Positions 52,799 through 62,217 of a DNA stretch of 64,000 bases are shown here, one piece after another. The notes beneath the pieces are model-generated. The model was given only the letters and a program-made list of their open reading frames with translations, was not told the DNA's origin and made no database searches. A program made the translations under genes and the position numbers. The DNA comes from Aneurinibacillus aneurinilyticus ATCC 12856 (GTDB lineage: Bacteria > Bacillota > Bacilli > Aneurinibacillales > Aneurinibacillaceae), in contig NZ_KE952782.1 in the NCBI RefSeq assembly GCF_000466385.1, positions 1 to 64,000 on the forward strand, written 5' to 3'. Position 1 is the stretch's first letter, and every line of letters starts with the position of its first letter.

Positions 52799-54268
52799 AT
52801 GGGAAGAAGAGCGAAACGGACAAAGGCGATCACGTATTTATTGCTAGGGGCTGTGGCGCTTGCAGGCTGTACTACCAGTGCCAAGGAAGCGGCGTCAGAT
52901 GCACCGATTTCTGTTAAGGTAGCACAGGCACAGGAAGGTGCGCTCGGCGGTAAAGTGTATACAGGAACGGTCATGCCGGATCAAAAAGTGAACATTATGC
53001 CCAAAATGGCGGGGAAAATTATAGACATTCCTGTAGATGTTGGTATGCGGGTGAAAAAAGGCCAGGTTTTGTTCCGACTAGAGGATAAAGACTTGAAGAA
53101 CGCTGTTACGAAAGCGGACGCGGCTGTGTCAGCGGCACAAGCAAGCATCCAGACTGCACAAGCAGCCCGGGAGTCCGGTATTGTCCAGGCGACTGGCGGT
53201 GCTGTACAGTCGAAAAACGGAGTGTTACAGGCGAAGAATGCTATGATTCAAGCTCAGGGAGCTATCACGCAGGCTAACAGTGCGCTTGAGCAGGCAACGC
53301 ATGTGGTAGAAGATGCGATTACTTCCTTTGACAAAGCGAAGCAGGCGCTTAATGATGCTACGACAAATCATGATCGAATGAAGCAACTGTTCGCTCAAGG
53401 AGCAGTATCCCAGGTTCAGCTTGATCAGGCGGAAACGGCGCTGGTGAATGCGCAGGCAGGCTATCGCAGTGCAGAGATTGCCCGTACGAATGCACAGGAG
53501 AAAGTAGCTGCAGCGAAAAAGTCACTTGCTACAGCACAAAAGGCATATGATAATGCATCGGCTAGCTACCAGAATGCAAACGGTGGCTATGAGAATGCGC
53601 AGAAACAAGTTGGTGTAGCGCAAAATACAGCTGGCATTGAAGCAAGCCAACAGGCGTTGAAACAGGCGCAGGTAGGGGCGAATATCGCACGCGATATGCT
53701 GGCAGATGCGACCGTCGTCTCACCGATTAACGGGATTATTGGTGCCAAAAATGCTGAAATCGGCGAGATGGTATCTATGCAGTCCCCGGTATTGGTTGTA
53801 GCAAATCTGGATACTGTAAATATGCTCGTATATTTGCCAGCGGACCAGGTTAATAATGTGCAGCCGGGTAGCCAGGTACAGGTCAAGGCATCCGCATTCG
53901 ATTATGTAACGACAGGAACAGTGAAGAATATCAGCCCACTTGATGAAAAAGGAAAAGGATATCCAGTGCAGATTACCGTAGCAAATCCAGATTTGAAATT
54001 AAAATCCGGTATGCTGGCGGAGGTGCGTATTCTGGCACCTGATACACAGCACGGTATTGTAATCCCGTCATCGGCGCTTGTAAAAGAGAAAGACAAAACG
54101 TATGTTTACGTTCTTGAAGGTGACAAGGCAAAACGGGTAGAGGTGAAAACGAGTGGTGAGCGGGGGGCAGAGGCGCTAGTAACGGACGGCCTAAAAAAAG
54201 GAACCCGTGTGATTACTACTAATGTGGCCCTGTTATCTGACGGTGCTAAAATTGAATTAAATCAATAA
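52799..54268 (+). CDS. Long coiled-coil efflux adaptor lipoprotein (MacA/AcrA-like)
   Basis: 489-aa HlyD-superfamily adaptor with signal peptide and lipobox ALAGC (Cys about 22), a beta-barrel/lipoyl half (KMAGKIIDIPVDVGMRVKKG), then an unusually long Ala/Gln-rich alpha-hairpin (about 98-300). The second lipoyl half (VVSPINGIIGAKNAEIGEMV) and a membrane-proximal domain ending in GTRVITTNVALLSDGAKIEL follow. No RND or MacB partner follows; the terminator comes next. It may extend the DHA2 pump across the thick cell wall, which is inference. Confidence 0.87.
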   Translation: MGRRAKRTKAITYLLLGAVALAGCTTSAKEAASDAPISVKVAQAQEGALGGKVYTGTVMPDQKVNIMPKMAGKIIDIPVDVGMRVKKGQVLFRLEDKDLKNAVTKADAAVSAAQASIQTAQAARESGIVQATGGAVQSKNGVLQAKNAMIQAQGAITQANSALEQATHVVEDAITSFDKAKQALNDATTNHDRMKQLFAQGAVSQVQLDQAETALVNAQAGYRSAEIARTNAQEKVAAAKKSLATAQKAYDNASASYQNANGGYENAQKQVGVAQNTAGIEASQQALKQAQVGANIARDMLADATVVSPINGIIGAKNAEIGEMVSMQSPVLVVANLDTVNMLVYLPADQVNNVQPGSQVQVKASAFDYVTTGTVKNISPLDEKGKGYPVQITVANPDLKLKSGMLAEVRILAPDTQHGIVIPSSALVKEKDKTYVYVLEGDKAKRVEVKTSGERGAEALVTDGLKKGTRVITTNVALLSDGAKIELNQ

Positions 54269-54273
54269 TATGC

Positions 54274-54313
54274 AATAAGGCCCACCATGTTTTTTGGTGG
54301 GTCTTATTTTTTG
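54274..54313 (+). terminator. Terminator of the second efflux operon
   Basis: AATAAGGCCCACC and GGTGGGTCTTATT arms (12 of 13 pairs), followed by a T-run. Confidence 0.88.
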
Positions 54314-54326
54314 TAACAAACTACTA

Positions 54327-54356
54327 TTTACAAAATATTTAGACGGAAAATATAAT
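54327..54356 (+). promoter_or_regulatory. Promoter of the M28 peptidase gene with MarR-like motif in the spacer
   Basis: TTTACA (54327-54332) and TATAAT (54351-54356) with an 18-base spacer. The spacer is AAATATTTAGACGGAAAA, nearly the same as the operator motif at 50032-50051. Binding there would block RNA polymerase, so the peptidase may share the MarR regulon. Confidence 0.5.
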
Positions 54357-54388
54357 AGAGTCGCATGTCGAGAAAAGGAGAAAATAAA

Positions 54389-55345
54389 ATGAAGAAAAAA
54401 TGGATTGCAGTTGTATGCTGTCTAGCATTAATGCTTACCTCATTTGTTTCCCTGGCCGCAGCAAAGCCGAAGACGTCTGAGGGAAGCATAGCGGCTGAAC
54501 ACATTACCAATCTGGCTGAAAGTCTAGGTGATCGTGTGGCCGGAACGGAAGATGAGAAGAAAGCTGCGCAATATATCGCACAAGAATTGAAAAAGGTTGG
54601 CTTACAACCTACATTGCAGCCTTTTGTCACAAAGAACAGGGCTAAAGAAGAGATTTCTTCGCAAAATGTAGTAGCCATAAAACCGGGTAAATCCTCTAAG
54701 CAATTGATTGTCGGAGCGCATTATGACACGGTTAAAGGGGTACAGGGGGTAGATGATAACGGTTCAAGCGTAGGTGTGCTGCTTGAGGTAGCGAAACAGC
54801 TACAGAATAAAAAAACGCCTTATACTGTTACGTTCATTTTCTTTGGCGCTGAGGAGATTGGAACAAAGGGTTCAGAGTATTATGCCTCGCAAATGAAGCC
54901 GGAGGAAATTAAAAATACAGTAGCTATGATTAACCTGGACAGTCTAATTGCCGGAGATAAGATGTATGTATACGGAAATGAAGGTAAAGCCGGCTGGGTA
55001 CGGGAGCAAGCACTGGACATTGCAAAGAAGAAGAAATTGAACGTGGGGACAAATCCGGGACACAACCCGGAATTTCCAAAGGGAACTACAGGTGATTGGA
55101 GCGATCATGCACCTTTTCAAAAGCTGGGCATTCCTTTCGGTTATTTCGAAGCAACAAACTGGGCGCTTAGGGACAAGGATGGATATACCCAGACAGAGAA
55201 GCATGGGGCTATCTGGCATGATCCACAAAAAGATAACCTTTCGTTCATTCAAGCAGAATTTCCTGGAAGGATGGAAGAGCACCTCCATACTTTCACCATA
55301 CTTTTAACGGAGCTAATCACACATATTGATCCACCGAAAAAATAA
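54389..55345 (+). CDS. Secreted M28-family zinc aminopeptidase
   Basis: 318 aa with a Sec signal peptide (about 1-25, ending AAA-KP, no lipobox). Zinc ligands and catalytic residues of the M28 family are visible: GAH111YDT, VDD122NGSS, FFGAEE155-156IG, and a later D in MINLDSL with a terminal H in WSDHAPF. It cleaves N-terminal amino acids from peptides outside the cell. AAAGGAG lies 8 bases before ATG. Its promoter carries a motif shared with the neighbouring MarR operon. Confidence 0.9.
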   Translation: MKKKWIAVVCCLALMLTSFVSLAAAKPKTSEGSIAAEHITNLAESLGDRVAGTEDEKKAAQYIAQELKKVGLQPTLQPFVTKNRAKEEISSQNVVAIKPGKSSKQLIVGAHYDTVKGVQGVDDNGSSVGVLLEVAKQLQNKKTPYTVTFIFFGAEEIGTKGSEYYASQMKPEEIKNTVAMINLDSLIAGDKMYVYGNEGKAGWVREQALDIAKKKKLNVGTNPGHNPEFPKGTTGDWSDHAPFQKLGIPFGYFEATNWALRDKDGYTQTEKHGAIWHDPQKDNLSFIQAEFPGRMEEHLHTFTILLTELITHIDPPKK

Positions 55346-55378
55346 AAAGAGAATTTGAATAAAAATGTCGGGAAAATG

Positions 55379-55407
55379 TTGACTATTTTCTGACTGATTT
55401 ATATATT
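55379..55407 (+). promoter_or_regulatory. Promoter of the hut operon
   Basis: TTGACT (55379-55384) and TATATT (55402-55407) with a 17-base spacer, 50 bases before the hutP start. Confidence 0.6.
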
Positions 55408-55456
55408 GATAATAGAAGTACAACAGAAGTCAGTGACAGATAGCGAGTGGTAGAGC

Positions 55457-55912
55457 GTGTCCTTACGTATTGAACACCGCATCGGCAAACTGGCGATGCA
55501 GCTAGCGTTGTTTGAAGAAGGGGTTGAAGGAGAATCATTTCCTTTTGCACTAGCAGAGAAGTCAGGTTATCAGTTCTGCAAAGGAAAAGTAGGCTCCATG
55601 GACGCTCATAAGGTTGTCGCTGCCATTGAAACTGCTGCTAAGAAAGAGCAAATAATCGATGGTTCATTTTACCGGGAGACGCACGCGCTGTATCATGCGA
55701 TTATCGAAGCGATGCAGGGTGTAACGCGCGGCCAGGTACAGCTTGGCACTGTGCTGCGTACTGTCGGACTCAATTTCGCTATCATACGTGGAAAACCGTA
55801 TGATAATGAGCGCGAAGGTGAATGGATCGCCGTAGCGTTGTATGGAACCATCGGCGCACCGGTGCGCGGCCTTGAACATGAGACGCTAGGATTAGGAATT
55901 AATCATATTTGA
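55457..55912 (+). CDS. hutP: Histidine-utilisation antiterminator HutP
   Basis: 151 aa, the hexameric RNA-binding protein that, with L-histidine and a metal ion, lets RNA polymerase read through the terminator before hutH. Clear HutP sequences: [59 protein letters not shown]-like [20 protein letters not shown], and [21 protein letters not shown] start at 55457 with only a weak ribosome binding site (GAGTGG). First gene of the operon. Confidence 0.95.
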   Translation: MSLRIEHRIGKLAMQLALFEEGVEGESFPFALAEKSGYQFCKGKVGSMDAHKVVAAIETAAKKEQIIDGSFYRETHALYHAIIEAMQGVTRGQVQLGTVLRTVGLNFAIIRGKPYDNEREGEWIAVALYGTIGAPVRGLEHETLGLGINHI

Positions 55913-55928
55913 ATATTGCAAGGATAAT

Positions 55929-56019
55929 GAGCCCATAGCAAACAGATGACAGGGGGCTACATATCGCTTAAAAAAGCGGCTTGGACCGTTTTATTTAAGC
56001 ATGTGTAGCTCCCTTTTTG
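55929..56019 (+). promoter_or_regulatory. hutP-site: HutP binding site and hut terminator
   Basis: Four NAG triplets with exact 4-base spacers lie at 55929-55931 (GAG), 55936-55938 (TAG), 55943-55945 (CAG) and 55950-55952 (CAG). This is the geometry known for HutP recognition. Directly after comes a long hairpin (GGGGCTACA and GCTTAAA pairing with TTTAAGC and TGTAGCTCCC) and a T-run at 56015-56019. Histidine-bound HutP is expected to disrupt this terminator. Confidence 0.9.
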
Positions 56020-56046
56020 TTTGCCTGAAAAAGGAGAGTGAAGTAT

Positions 56047-57570
56047 ATGATTAAATTAAACGGTCATTCATTAACGTTAGCACAAGTACGTCGTGTGCTA
56101 TATGATTACGAGCTGGTAGAAGCTTCGGCGGAAAGTTTGGAGCGTGTGAAAGCAAGTCGGCATGCTGTAGAGAAAATCGTAGCAGAAAATAAAGTCGTCT
56201 ATGGCATCAACACAGGTTTTGGCAAATTAAGCGATGTTTTAATTGAGCAAAAGGATGTAGAGAAGCTGCAACTGAACCTGATTCGCAGTCACGCATGTGG
56301 TGTCGGTCAGCCATTTCCTGAATCGGTATCACGAGCGATGCTTTTGCTTCGAGCGAATGCGTTGCTTAAGGGATACTCCGGCGTGCGACGGGAAGTTATT
56401 GATTGTCTGCTGGCATTTGTGAACCATCGCATTCATCCGGTCATTCCCGAGCAAGGATCGCTTGGCGCCAGTGGGGATTTAGCACCTTTGTCCCATTTAG
56501 CCCTTGCTCTGGTAGGGGAAGGTGAGGTGTTCTATAAGGGACAAATTGTTCCTGCGCTAAGTGCGCTCCGGGCAGAGAACATTCAGCCTCTTACGTTAAC
56601 GGCAAAGGAAGGATTAGCACTTATTAACGGTACACAAGCAATGACCGCAATGGGGACGGTTGCCTATCTGGAAGCAGAACAGCTTGCCTCTCAGGCGGAA
56701 CTAATCGCTGCTGTAACAATGGAGGGATTGCGCGGTATTACGGATGCGTTTACAGAAGAAGTGCATATTGCGCGCGGCTATCCGGAGCAGGTCGCGGTGG
56801 CAGCACGAATGCGCGGCTACTTGGCGGATAGTCAACTTACCACGAGACAAGGCCAGCTTCGCGTACAGGACGCATATTCACTACGTTGTATTCCGCAGGT
56901 GCACGGGGCTTCCTGGCAGGCACTTGGCTATGTGAAAGAGAAGCTGGAGATTGAGATGAACGCAGCGACTGATAACCCGCTTATTTTCGATGAAGGAGAT
57001 AAAGTGGTTTCAGGTGGTAATTTTCATGGTCAGCCGATAGCGCTTGCAATGGATTTTCTAAAAATCGCTGTAGCGGAGCTGGCCAATATCGCAGAGCGGC
57101 GAATTGAGCGTATGGTAAATCCGCAGTTAAGTGGCCTACCTGCTTTTTTGAGTCCGCAGCCCGGTCTTCAATCGGGCGCCATGATTCTGCAATATTGTGC
57201 GGCCTCACTCGTTTCCGAGAATAAAACACTCGCACATCCGGCCAGTGTCGACTCAATTCCATCTTCCGCTAATCAGGAAGACCACGTCAGTATGGGAACC
57301 ATTGGGGCCCGTCATGCGCACCAGATTGTGCAGAACTGCCGAAGAGTACTGTCCATCGAGCTTATTTGTGCACTTCAGTCTGCAGAATATCAGGGGGTTG
57401 AGAAAATGGCGTCCAAAACAAAACAATTCCATGCACAGGCACGCAAAATTACGGCACCGCTCACAGAAGACAGGATATTCTCAAAGGATATAGAAGCCGT
57501 GGCCGAATTTTTGAAGCAGACTTCAGTTCAGATGATTACGGATCCATCATTTTTTCAGGAGGTAAGCTAA
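56047..57570 (+). CDS. hutH: Histidine ammonia-lyase
   Basis: 507 aa; deaminates L-histidine to urocanate, the first step of histidine use. The MIO cofactor comes from A141-S142-G143 in [29 protein letters not shown] and the later NFHGQPIA and [12 protein letters not shown] are family landmarks. ATG 56047 is preferred to GTG 56038 because AGGAG then lies 10 bases upstream. No hutU, hutI, hutG or hutM follows; a terminator does. Confidence 0.97.
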   Translation: MIKLNGHSLTLAQVRRVLYDYELVEASAESLERVKASRHAVEKIVAENKVVYGINTGFGKLSDVLIEQKDVEKLQLNLIRSHACGVGQPFPESVSRAMLLLRANALLKGYSGVRREVIDCLLAFVNHRIHPVIPEQGSLGASGDLAPLSHLALALVGEGEVFYKGQIVPALSALRAENIQPLTLTAKEGLALINGTQAMTAMGTVAYLEAEQLASQAELIAAVTMEGLRGITDAFTEEVHIARGYPEQVAVAARMRGYLADSQLTTRQGQLRVQDAYSLRCIPQVHGASWQALGYVKEKLEIEMNAATDNPLIFDEGDKVVSGGNFHGQPIALAMDFLKIAVAELANIAERRIERMVNPQLSGLPAFLSPQPGLQSGAMILQYCAASLVSENKTLAHPASVDSIPSSANQEDHVSMGTIGARHAHQIVQNCRRVLSIELICALQSAEYQGVEKMASKTKQFHAQARKITAPLTEDRIFSKDIEAVAEFLKQTSVQMITDPSFFQEVS

Positions 57571-57597
57571 AAATAACAAAGAAATATGAGAGTAGAG

Positions 57598-57632
57598 ACA
57601 GACCGGAGCCTTTAAGGCTTCGGTCTGTTCTA
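57598..57632 (+). terminator. Terminator after hutH
   Basis: ACAGACCGGAGCC and GGCTTCGGTCTGT arms with one mismatch, followed by TCTAATT. The rest of 57633-57911 holds a CAGAAGGC/GCCTTCTG hairpin (57663-57693) and the opu promoter region (TATAGT near 57731), but no gene. Confidence 0.8.
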
Positions 57633-57911
57633 ATTAAATCGCTTTTCACCTTCCATAACAATGCAGAAGGCAAGCGTCTTCTCTCAGCCTTCTGTCCCCA
57701 TTCGTATTTTTTACGTCTTTTTTTATTATGGTATAGTAGTTATGTAAAGTTATTGAGCGAATAGAAGGCGTAAAACCGAAGAAGATAGCAAATATTATAC
57801 GTATTCCTTCTTTCCTGACCGCTCATATCCGTTTTTTTATCTGGCAGTGCTGTAGTAAATCCAGAAATTGAAGCGGATGTAAATATAATGAGAAGAAGGT
57901 GATTTAAACAC

Positions 57912-59045
57912 ATGATCAAGCTGGAAAACGTACAAAAAAAATACCAAGATGGGTATGTTGCGTTGAAAGAAGTGAATTTGGAGTGTAACAGTGGCGAGAT
58001 TACAGTATTTATTGGTCCTAGCGGTTGCGGAAAAACGACTACAATGAAATTAATCAATCGATTGATTCAACCTTCCGCAGGTAAAGTATATGTAAACGGA
58101 AAAGATGTCTCTCATATCGATCCTGTTGAACTGAGACGAGGAATCGGGTATGTCATTCAAAGTGTAGGTCTCTTTCCGCATATGAACATTGCGAATAATA
58201 TTGCAGTTGTTCCAAGGCTGCTCAACTGGGAAGAAGAGCGTATCGCTAAGCGGGTGGATGAATTGTTGAGTGTTGTCGGACTGGATCCTGAGACGTACCG
58301 TAGTCGTTATCCTTCGGAACTGAGCGGGGGGCAGCAGCAGCGTGTAGGAGTTGCCCGTGCACTGGCGGCAGAGCCTTCTGTTATCTTGATGGATGAGCCG
58401 TTCAGCGCGCTTGATCCGATTAGCCGTGAACAATTGCAGGATGAGCTTATCCGTCTGCAAAAGGATATTAAAAAGACGATTATTTTTGTCACGCATGATA
58501 TGGATGAAGCTTTGAAAATCGCGGATAAAATCGTACTGATGAAAGACGGAGCCGTCGTGCAGCAGGGCACACCCGAGGAAATTCTGCGACATCCTGCCAA
58601 CGATTTTGTTAAGGAATTCATTGGCGCCAAGCGACTTAAGCAAGTTCAGGAAATACCGACTGCGGAAGAAGTCATGATTCGCAAAGCTGTAACGGCTTAT
58701 CCAACCCGTGGACTTGCCGCCTCAATTAAGATTATGGAGAGCAGAAAAGTTGATTCTCTCATTGTCGTGAACGAAAACGATAAGCTGCTCGGTTATATTA
58801 CAATCTATGATGTGCTAAATCAGTTTAAGGATGAGAACAAGCGGGTTGGCGATATTGTTAAACCGTTTACCCATACGGTAATGCCGAATACTCTGCTAAC
58901 GCAAGTCATCGATATTGTGGATGAGTATAAGTTGGCATATGTACCTGTCGTAAGTGAAAACAATACGTTGCTTGGCCTGGTCACACGGGGAAGTCTTGTT
59001 GGCCATATGTCAGATATTTATCCCTCGAATGGAATCGGGGTGTAA
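57912..59045 (+). CDS. opuCA: Osmoprotectant ABC transporter ATPase with CBS domains
   Basis: 377 aa. The ATPase has Walker A GPSGCGKTT, IGYVIQSVGLFPHMNIANNI, the signature [15 protein letters not shown], Walker B VILMDEPFSALDPISR and the H-loop FVTHDMDEAL. It is followed by two CBS domains (about 255-370), the ionic-strength/nucleotide sensing part of OpuCA/OpuBA. It drives uptake of glycine betaine, carnitine or choline. First gene of opuCABCD. Confidence 0.93.
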   Translation: MIKLENVQKKYQDGYVALKEVNLECNSGEITVFIGPSGCGKTTTMKLINRLIQPSAGKVYVNGKDVSHIDPVELRRGIGYVIQSVGLFPHMNIANNIAVVPRLLNWEEERIAKRVDELLSVVGLDPETYRSRYPSELSGGQQQRVGVARALAAEPSVILMDEPFSALDPISREQLQDELIRLQKDIKKTIIFVTHDMDEALKIADKIVLMKDGAVVQQGTPEEILRHPANDFVKEFIGAKRLKQVQEIPTAEEVMIRKAVTAYPTRGLAASIKIMESRKVDSLIVVNENDKLLGYITIYDVLNQFKDENKRVGDIVKPFTHTVMPNTLLTQVIDIVDEYKLAYVPVVSENNTLLGLVTRGSLVGHMSDIYPSNGIGV

Positions 59046-59048
59046 TAA

Positions 59049-59705
59049 ATGGAGAAGTATGCACAGGTTTTCGTTGAGCGATGGCACGATCTTTATAGCG
59101 CCTTAATTGAGCACATTATTCTTTCAGCAAGCGCGGTTTTACTAGGTTGTTTGGTTGCTATTCCTTTAGGAACATTTTTGGCCAAAACATCTATCGGATG
59201 GATTCGTTCTCTATCCTTTACGATTGCGAACATCTTTCAGACCATTCCCAGCCTGGCATTGCTTGCCATTCTTATTCCCTTGTTGGGGATTGGGACGACA
59301 CCGGCGATTCTTGCCTTGTTCTTATATTCCCTGATGCCGATTTTGCAGAATACGTATTCAGGATTTCAATCGATTGATCCAGGAATTATAGAAGCGGCAA
59401 AGGCGGTCGGATATAGCTCAAGCCAGAGGCTGTTTAAAATCGAGTTGCCATTGGCAATCCGCTACATTATGTCAGGAGTACGTTTAACGACAGTTTATAT
59501 TATTAGCTGGGCGACGCTAGCTACGGTTATTGGCGCAGGCGGCTTGGGAGAACTAATTGTCGGTGGACTATCCGTGTACGATAAGCCGTTGATTTTTGCA
59601 TCTGCTGTTTTAGCGATGGTACTGGCTTTGGTGGTTGATTTTGTATTATCGCTGTTTGAAAAGAAGCTGACGAAACGGGAGAATTCCAAGCAGAATTTCG
59701 CTTAA
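59049..59705 (+). CDS. opuCB: Osmoprotectant ABC transporter permease
   Basis: 218 aa, six helices, with the binding-protein-dependent permease EAA loop IIEAAKAVGYSSSQRLFKIE and the OpuC-type stretch TIANIFQTIPSLALLAILIP. It starts 3 bases after opuCA. Confidence 0.92.
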   Translation: MEKYAQVFVERWHDLYSALIEHIILSASAVLLGCLVAIPLGTFLAKTSIGWIRSLSFTIANIFQTIPSLALLAILIPLLGIGTTPAILALFLYSLMPILQNTYSGFQSIDPGIIEAAKAVGYSSSQRLFKIELPLAIRYIMSGVRLTTVYIISWATLATVIGAGGLGELIVGGLSVYDKPLIFASAVLAMVLALVVDFVLSLFEKKLTKRENSKQNFA

Positions 59706-59723
59706 ATCGGGGGTTTTTATTGT

Positions 59724-60608
59724 ATGAAGAAAATAACACTGTTAGCTATTTTGCTGTCCGTACTTCTACTGCTAGCAGGATGTACAGGTAGTAAAGCTAT
59801 TATTATCGGAACGCAGACATTCACAGAAACAAAGATACTCGGCTATATGTATAAATATTTGATCGAGGATCAGTCTGACATCAACGTTAAAGTGAAAACA
59901 GACCTGCTCTCCACTCCATTTATTATCAATGCAATGAAGGAAAATGAAATACAGATGGGGACCGTGTATACAGGCGAAATTTACAATGGGTGGTTTCCGG
60001 TCAAGCAGACGAAAGATCCGCAAGAAACGCTGGCTCAGGCCAAGCAGGGATTTAATAAATATCATGGTATTACGTGGATGGACCCGCTTGGTTTTGAGAA
60101 CACATATGCGTTCACAGTAAGAAAGGACGTCGCAGAAAAGTATAATTTGAAGAAAATTTCAGACCTTCGGGGCCACGCCCAGAATATGAGGCTGGGCGTG
60201 GATACGTCGTGGCTAGAGAGAAAAAATGACGGCTACAAAGCTTTTACCAAGACGTATGGGCTTTCATTCGGACGTGTATATCCGATGGAAATTAACCTTG
60301 TCTATACAGCTGTGGAAAGCAAGGATGTGGACATCGTGCTTGCCTATTCGTCTGACCCCCGCATTAAAGAATTCAACCTTGTGACGCTGGAGGATGACCG
60401 GAAATTTTTCCCACCGTATCTGGCTTCGCCTATTGTACTGAATGGAGCGTTGAAACAATATCCGGAAATAGAGCGGGCTGTAAAGCCGTTGCAGGGCAAA
60501 ATTGATCTCGATACGATCCGGACCCTTAATGCAAAAGTGGACCTTGAGAAAAAAGATCCTCAGGTTGTTGCAGAAGAATACCTGAAACAGCAGGGGCTTT
60601 TAAAATAG
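59724..60608 (+). CDS. opuCC: Osmoprotectant-binding lipoprotein
   Basis: 294 aa with lipobox LLAGC (Cys about 20). It opens with the OpuCC/OpuBC pattern IIIGTQTFTETKILGYMYKY, followed by the type II binding fold with GFENTYAFTVRKDVA. It captures quaternary amines for the OpuCB/OpuCD permease. Selectivity (betaine, carnitine, choline) cannot be read by eye. Confidence 0.92.
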   Translation: MKKITLLAILLSVLLLLAGCTGSKAIIIGTQTFTETKILGYMYKYLIEDQSDINVKVKTDLLSTPFIINAMKENEIQMGTVYTGEIYNGWFPVKQTKDPQETLAQAKQGFNKYHGITWMDPLGFENTYAFTVRKDVAEKYNLKKISDLRGHAQNMRLGVDTSWLERKNDGYKAFTKTYGLSFGRVYPMEINLVYTAVESKDVDIVLAYSSDPRIKEFNLVTLEDDRKFFPPYLASPIVLNGALKQYPEIERAVKPLQGKIDLDTIRTLNAKVDLEKKDPQVVAEEYLKQQGLLK

Positions 60609-60618
60609 AGGTGAAATC

Positions 60619-61260
60619 ATGACCGGAAATATTTTTAGTGAAATTCTAAATTATTTGCAGAACAACTGGAGTACGTTGCTTCTTCTAACCGTGGAGCATA
60701 TCGGAATGGTTATATGCGGTCTGCTGCTGGCGCTAATCGTTGGGATACCCTTTGGCATTCTTGCTGCGAGAAGCGAAAAAGCAGGGAGCGTTATTCTGGC
60801 GTTGGCTAATGTGATTCAAGTATTCCCAAGCCTGGCTCTGTTGGCTTTACTGATGGTTTTCTTCGGTATCGGCTTTACCTCCGTCGTTATTGGATTGTTT
60901 CTTTATTCCCTTTTACCGATTATCCGCAATACATATGTAGGGCTTAAAGAAGTAGACAAAAGTATAACCGAGGCAGGAAAAGGTGTTGGTATGACAGCTT
61001 TTCAGCTGCTGGTAAAAGTACAAATCCCGCTGGCGCTATCATTTATTCTGTCGGGGATTCGCATTGCGGCCATTATTGCCATAGGTGTTGCTACTCTTGC
61101 ACCTTTCATAGGGGGAGAGGGACTTGGTAAAGAGATTTATTCAGGAATTAACTTGCGTGATCCCGTTAAAATTTATGTAAGTGCCGTTCTTGCGGCGCTC
61201 ATAGCGATTCTTGCTGATTTCTTACTTGGTAAGGCGCAAAAAAGAGCGAGAGTCGATTAA
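60619..61260 (+). CDS. opuCD: Osmoprotectant ABC transporter permease
   Basis: 213 aa, six helices, a paralogue of OpuCB. Landmarks: LANVIQVFPSLALLALLMVF, the EAA loop ITEAGKGVGMTAFQLLVKVQ, and ATLAPFIGGEGLGKEIYSGI. Last gene of the operon. Confidence 0.92.
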   Translation: MTGNIFSEILNYLQNNWSTLLLLTVEHIGMVICGLLLALIVGIPFGILAARSEKAGSVILALANVIQVFPSLALLALLMVFFGIGFTSVVIGLFLYSLLPIIRNTYVGLKEVDKSITEAGKGVGMTAFQLLVKVQIPLALSFILSGIRIAAIIAIGVATLAPFIGGEGLGKEIYSGINLRDPVKIYVSAVLAALIAILADFLLGKAQKRARVD

Positions 61261-61270
61261 AGCATAAAAG

Positions 61271-61310
61271 ACCATTCCTGCTGTTAATTTCAGAAGGAAT
61301 GGTTTTTTTT
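61271..61310 (+). terminator. Terminator of the opuC operon
   Basis: Perfect arms ACCATTCCT and AGGAATGGT with a 15-base loop, followed by seven T. Confidence 0.88.
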
Positions 61311-61457
61311 ATGATGTAGTTTGCATGTCTTTTATAAAAAGCAATATACATAAGTTATATGCAACTGTTTAAGCATACGCATGTGTATAACAGTAATCGA
61401 AAATGTAACATGGATACAGGAAAACCCAATAAAATCAATTTTTTACGGAGGTACATA

Positions 61458-62186
61458 GTGATTGAATTTCGCCAAGTAGACAAATATTATGGCAATTTTC
61501 ATGTGCTGCAAAATATAAATCTGACGATTTCCGAGGGAGAGGTCGTAGTCATTATAGGACCTTCCGGCTCTGGTAAGTCGACGCTACTTCGCTGTATTAA
61601 TCATTTGGAGAAAATTTCAAGCGGCGAATTGATTGTCGATAACATAAATGTTCATGATCGAAAGACGAACTTGAATGTTTTGCGGCAGGAGATTGGCATG
61701 GTGTTTCAGCACTTTAACTTGTATCCGCATATGACGGTATTGGAGAACATCACACTGGCTCCTATGAAGGTGCGCAAAATAGCACGCGAGGAAGCTCAGA
61801 AGACTGCACGCTATTATCTGGAGAAAGTCGGTTTGGCACATAAGGCAGATGCTTATCCGAATGAGCTTTCCGGGGGACAGCAGCAGCGTGTAGCTATTGC
61901 AAGAGGACTAACGATGCAGCCGAAGATTATGCTCTTTGATGAACCGACGTCCGCACTTGATCCTGAGATGATCGGAGAAGTGCTGGAAGTTATGAAAAGC
62001 CTGGCGAGGGAAGGGATGACCATGGTTGTCGTTACCCATGAGATGGGATTCGCCAAGGAAGTGGCAGACCGTGTAGTTTTTATGGATCACGGGCAGGTCG
62101 TAGAAGAGAGCGAACCGAAGGCATTCTTTGAAAGTCCGAAGGAAGAGAGAGCGCGTTCCTTCTTAAGCCGCCTGTTGAACCATTAA
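61458..62186 (+). CDS. glnQ: Polar amino acid ABC transporter ATPase
   Basis: 242 aa, GlnQ/ArtP class. Walker [11 protein letters not shown]-loop [19 protein letters not shown], signature [15 protein letters not shown], Walker [15 protein letters not shown] and H-loop [11 protein letters not shown] 61458 is chosen, with GGAGG 6 bases upstream; the frame from 61359 has no ribosome binding site. First gene of a glutamine/glutamate-type transporter. Confidence 0.93.
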   Translation: MIEFRQVDKYYGNFHVLQNINLTISEGEVVVIIGPSGSGKSTLLRCINHLEKISSGELIVDNINVHDRKTNLNVLRQEIGMVFQHFNLYPHMTVLENITLAPMKVRKIAREEAQKTARYYLEKVGLAHKADAYPNELSGGQQQRVAIARGLTMQPKIMLFDEPTSALDPEMIGEVLEVMKSLAREGMTMVVVTHEMGFAKEVADRVVFMDHGQVVEESEPKAFFESPKEERARSFLSRLLNH

Positions 62187-62217
62187 TTTATGTAATGATA
62201 AAAAGGGGGTCTATAAA

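Noticed and set aside
53100-53700. Repetitive Ala/Gln-rich DNA as a tandem repeat array
   Set aside because: The codons vary and the protein reads as a regular coiled-coil hairpin of an adaptor; there is no DNA-level repeat unit.
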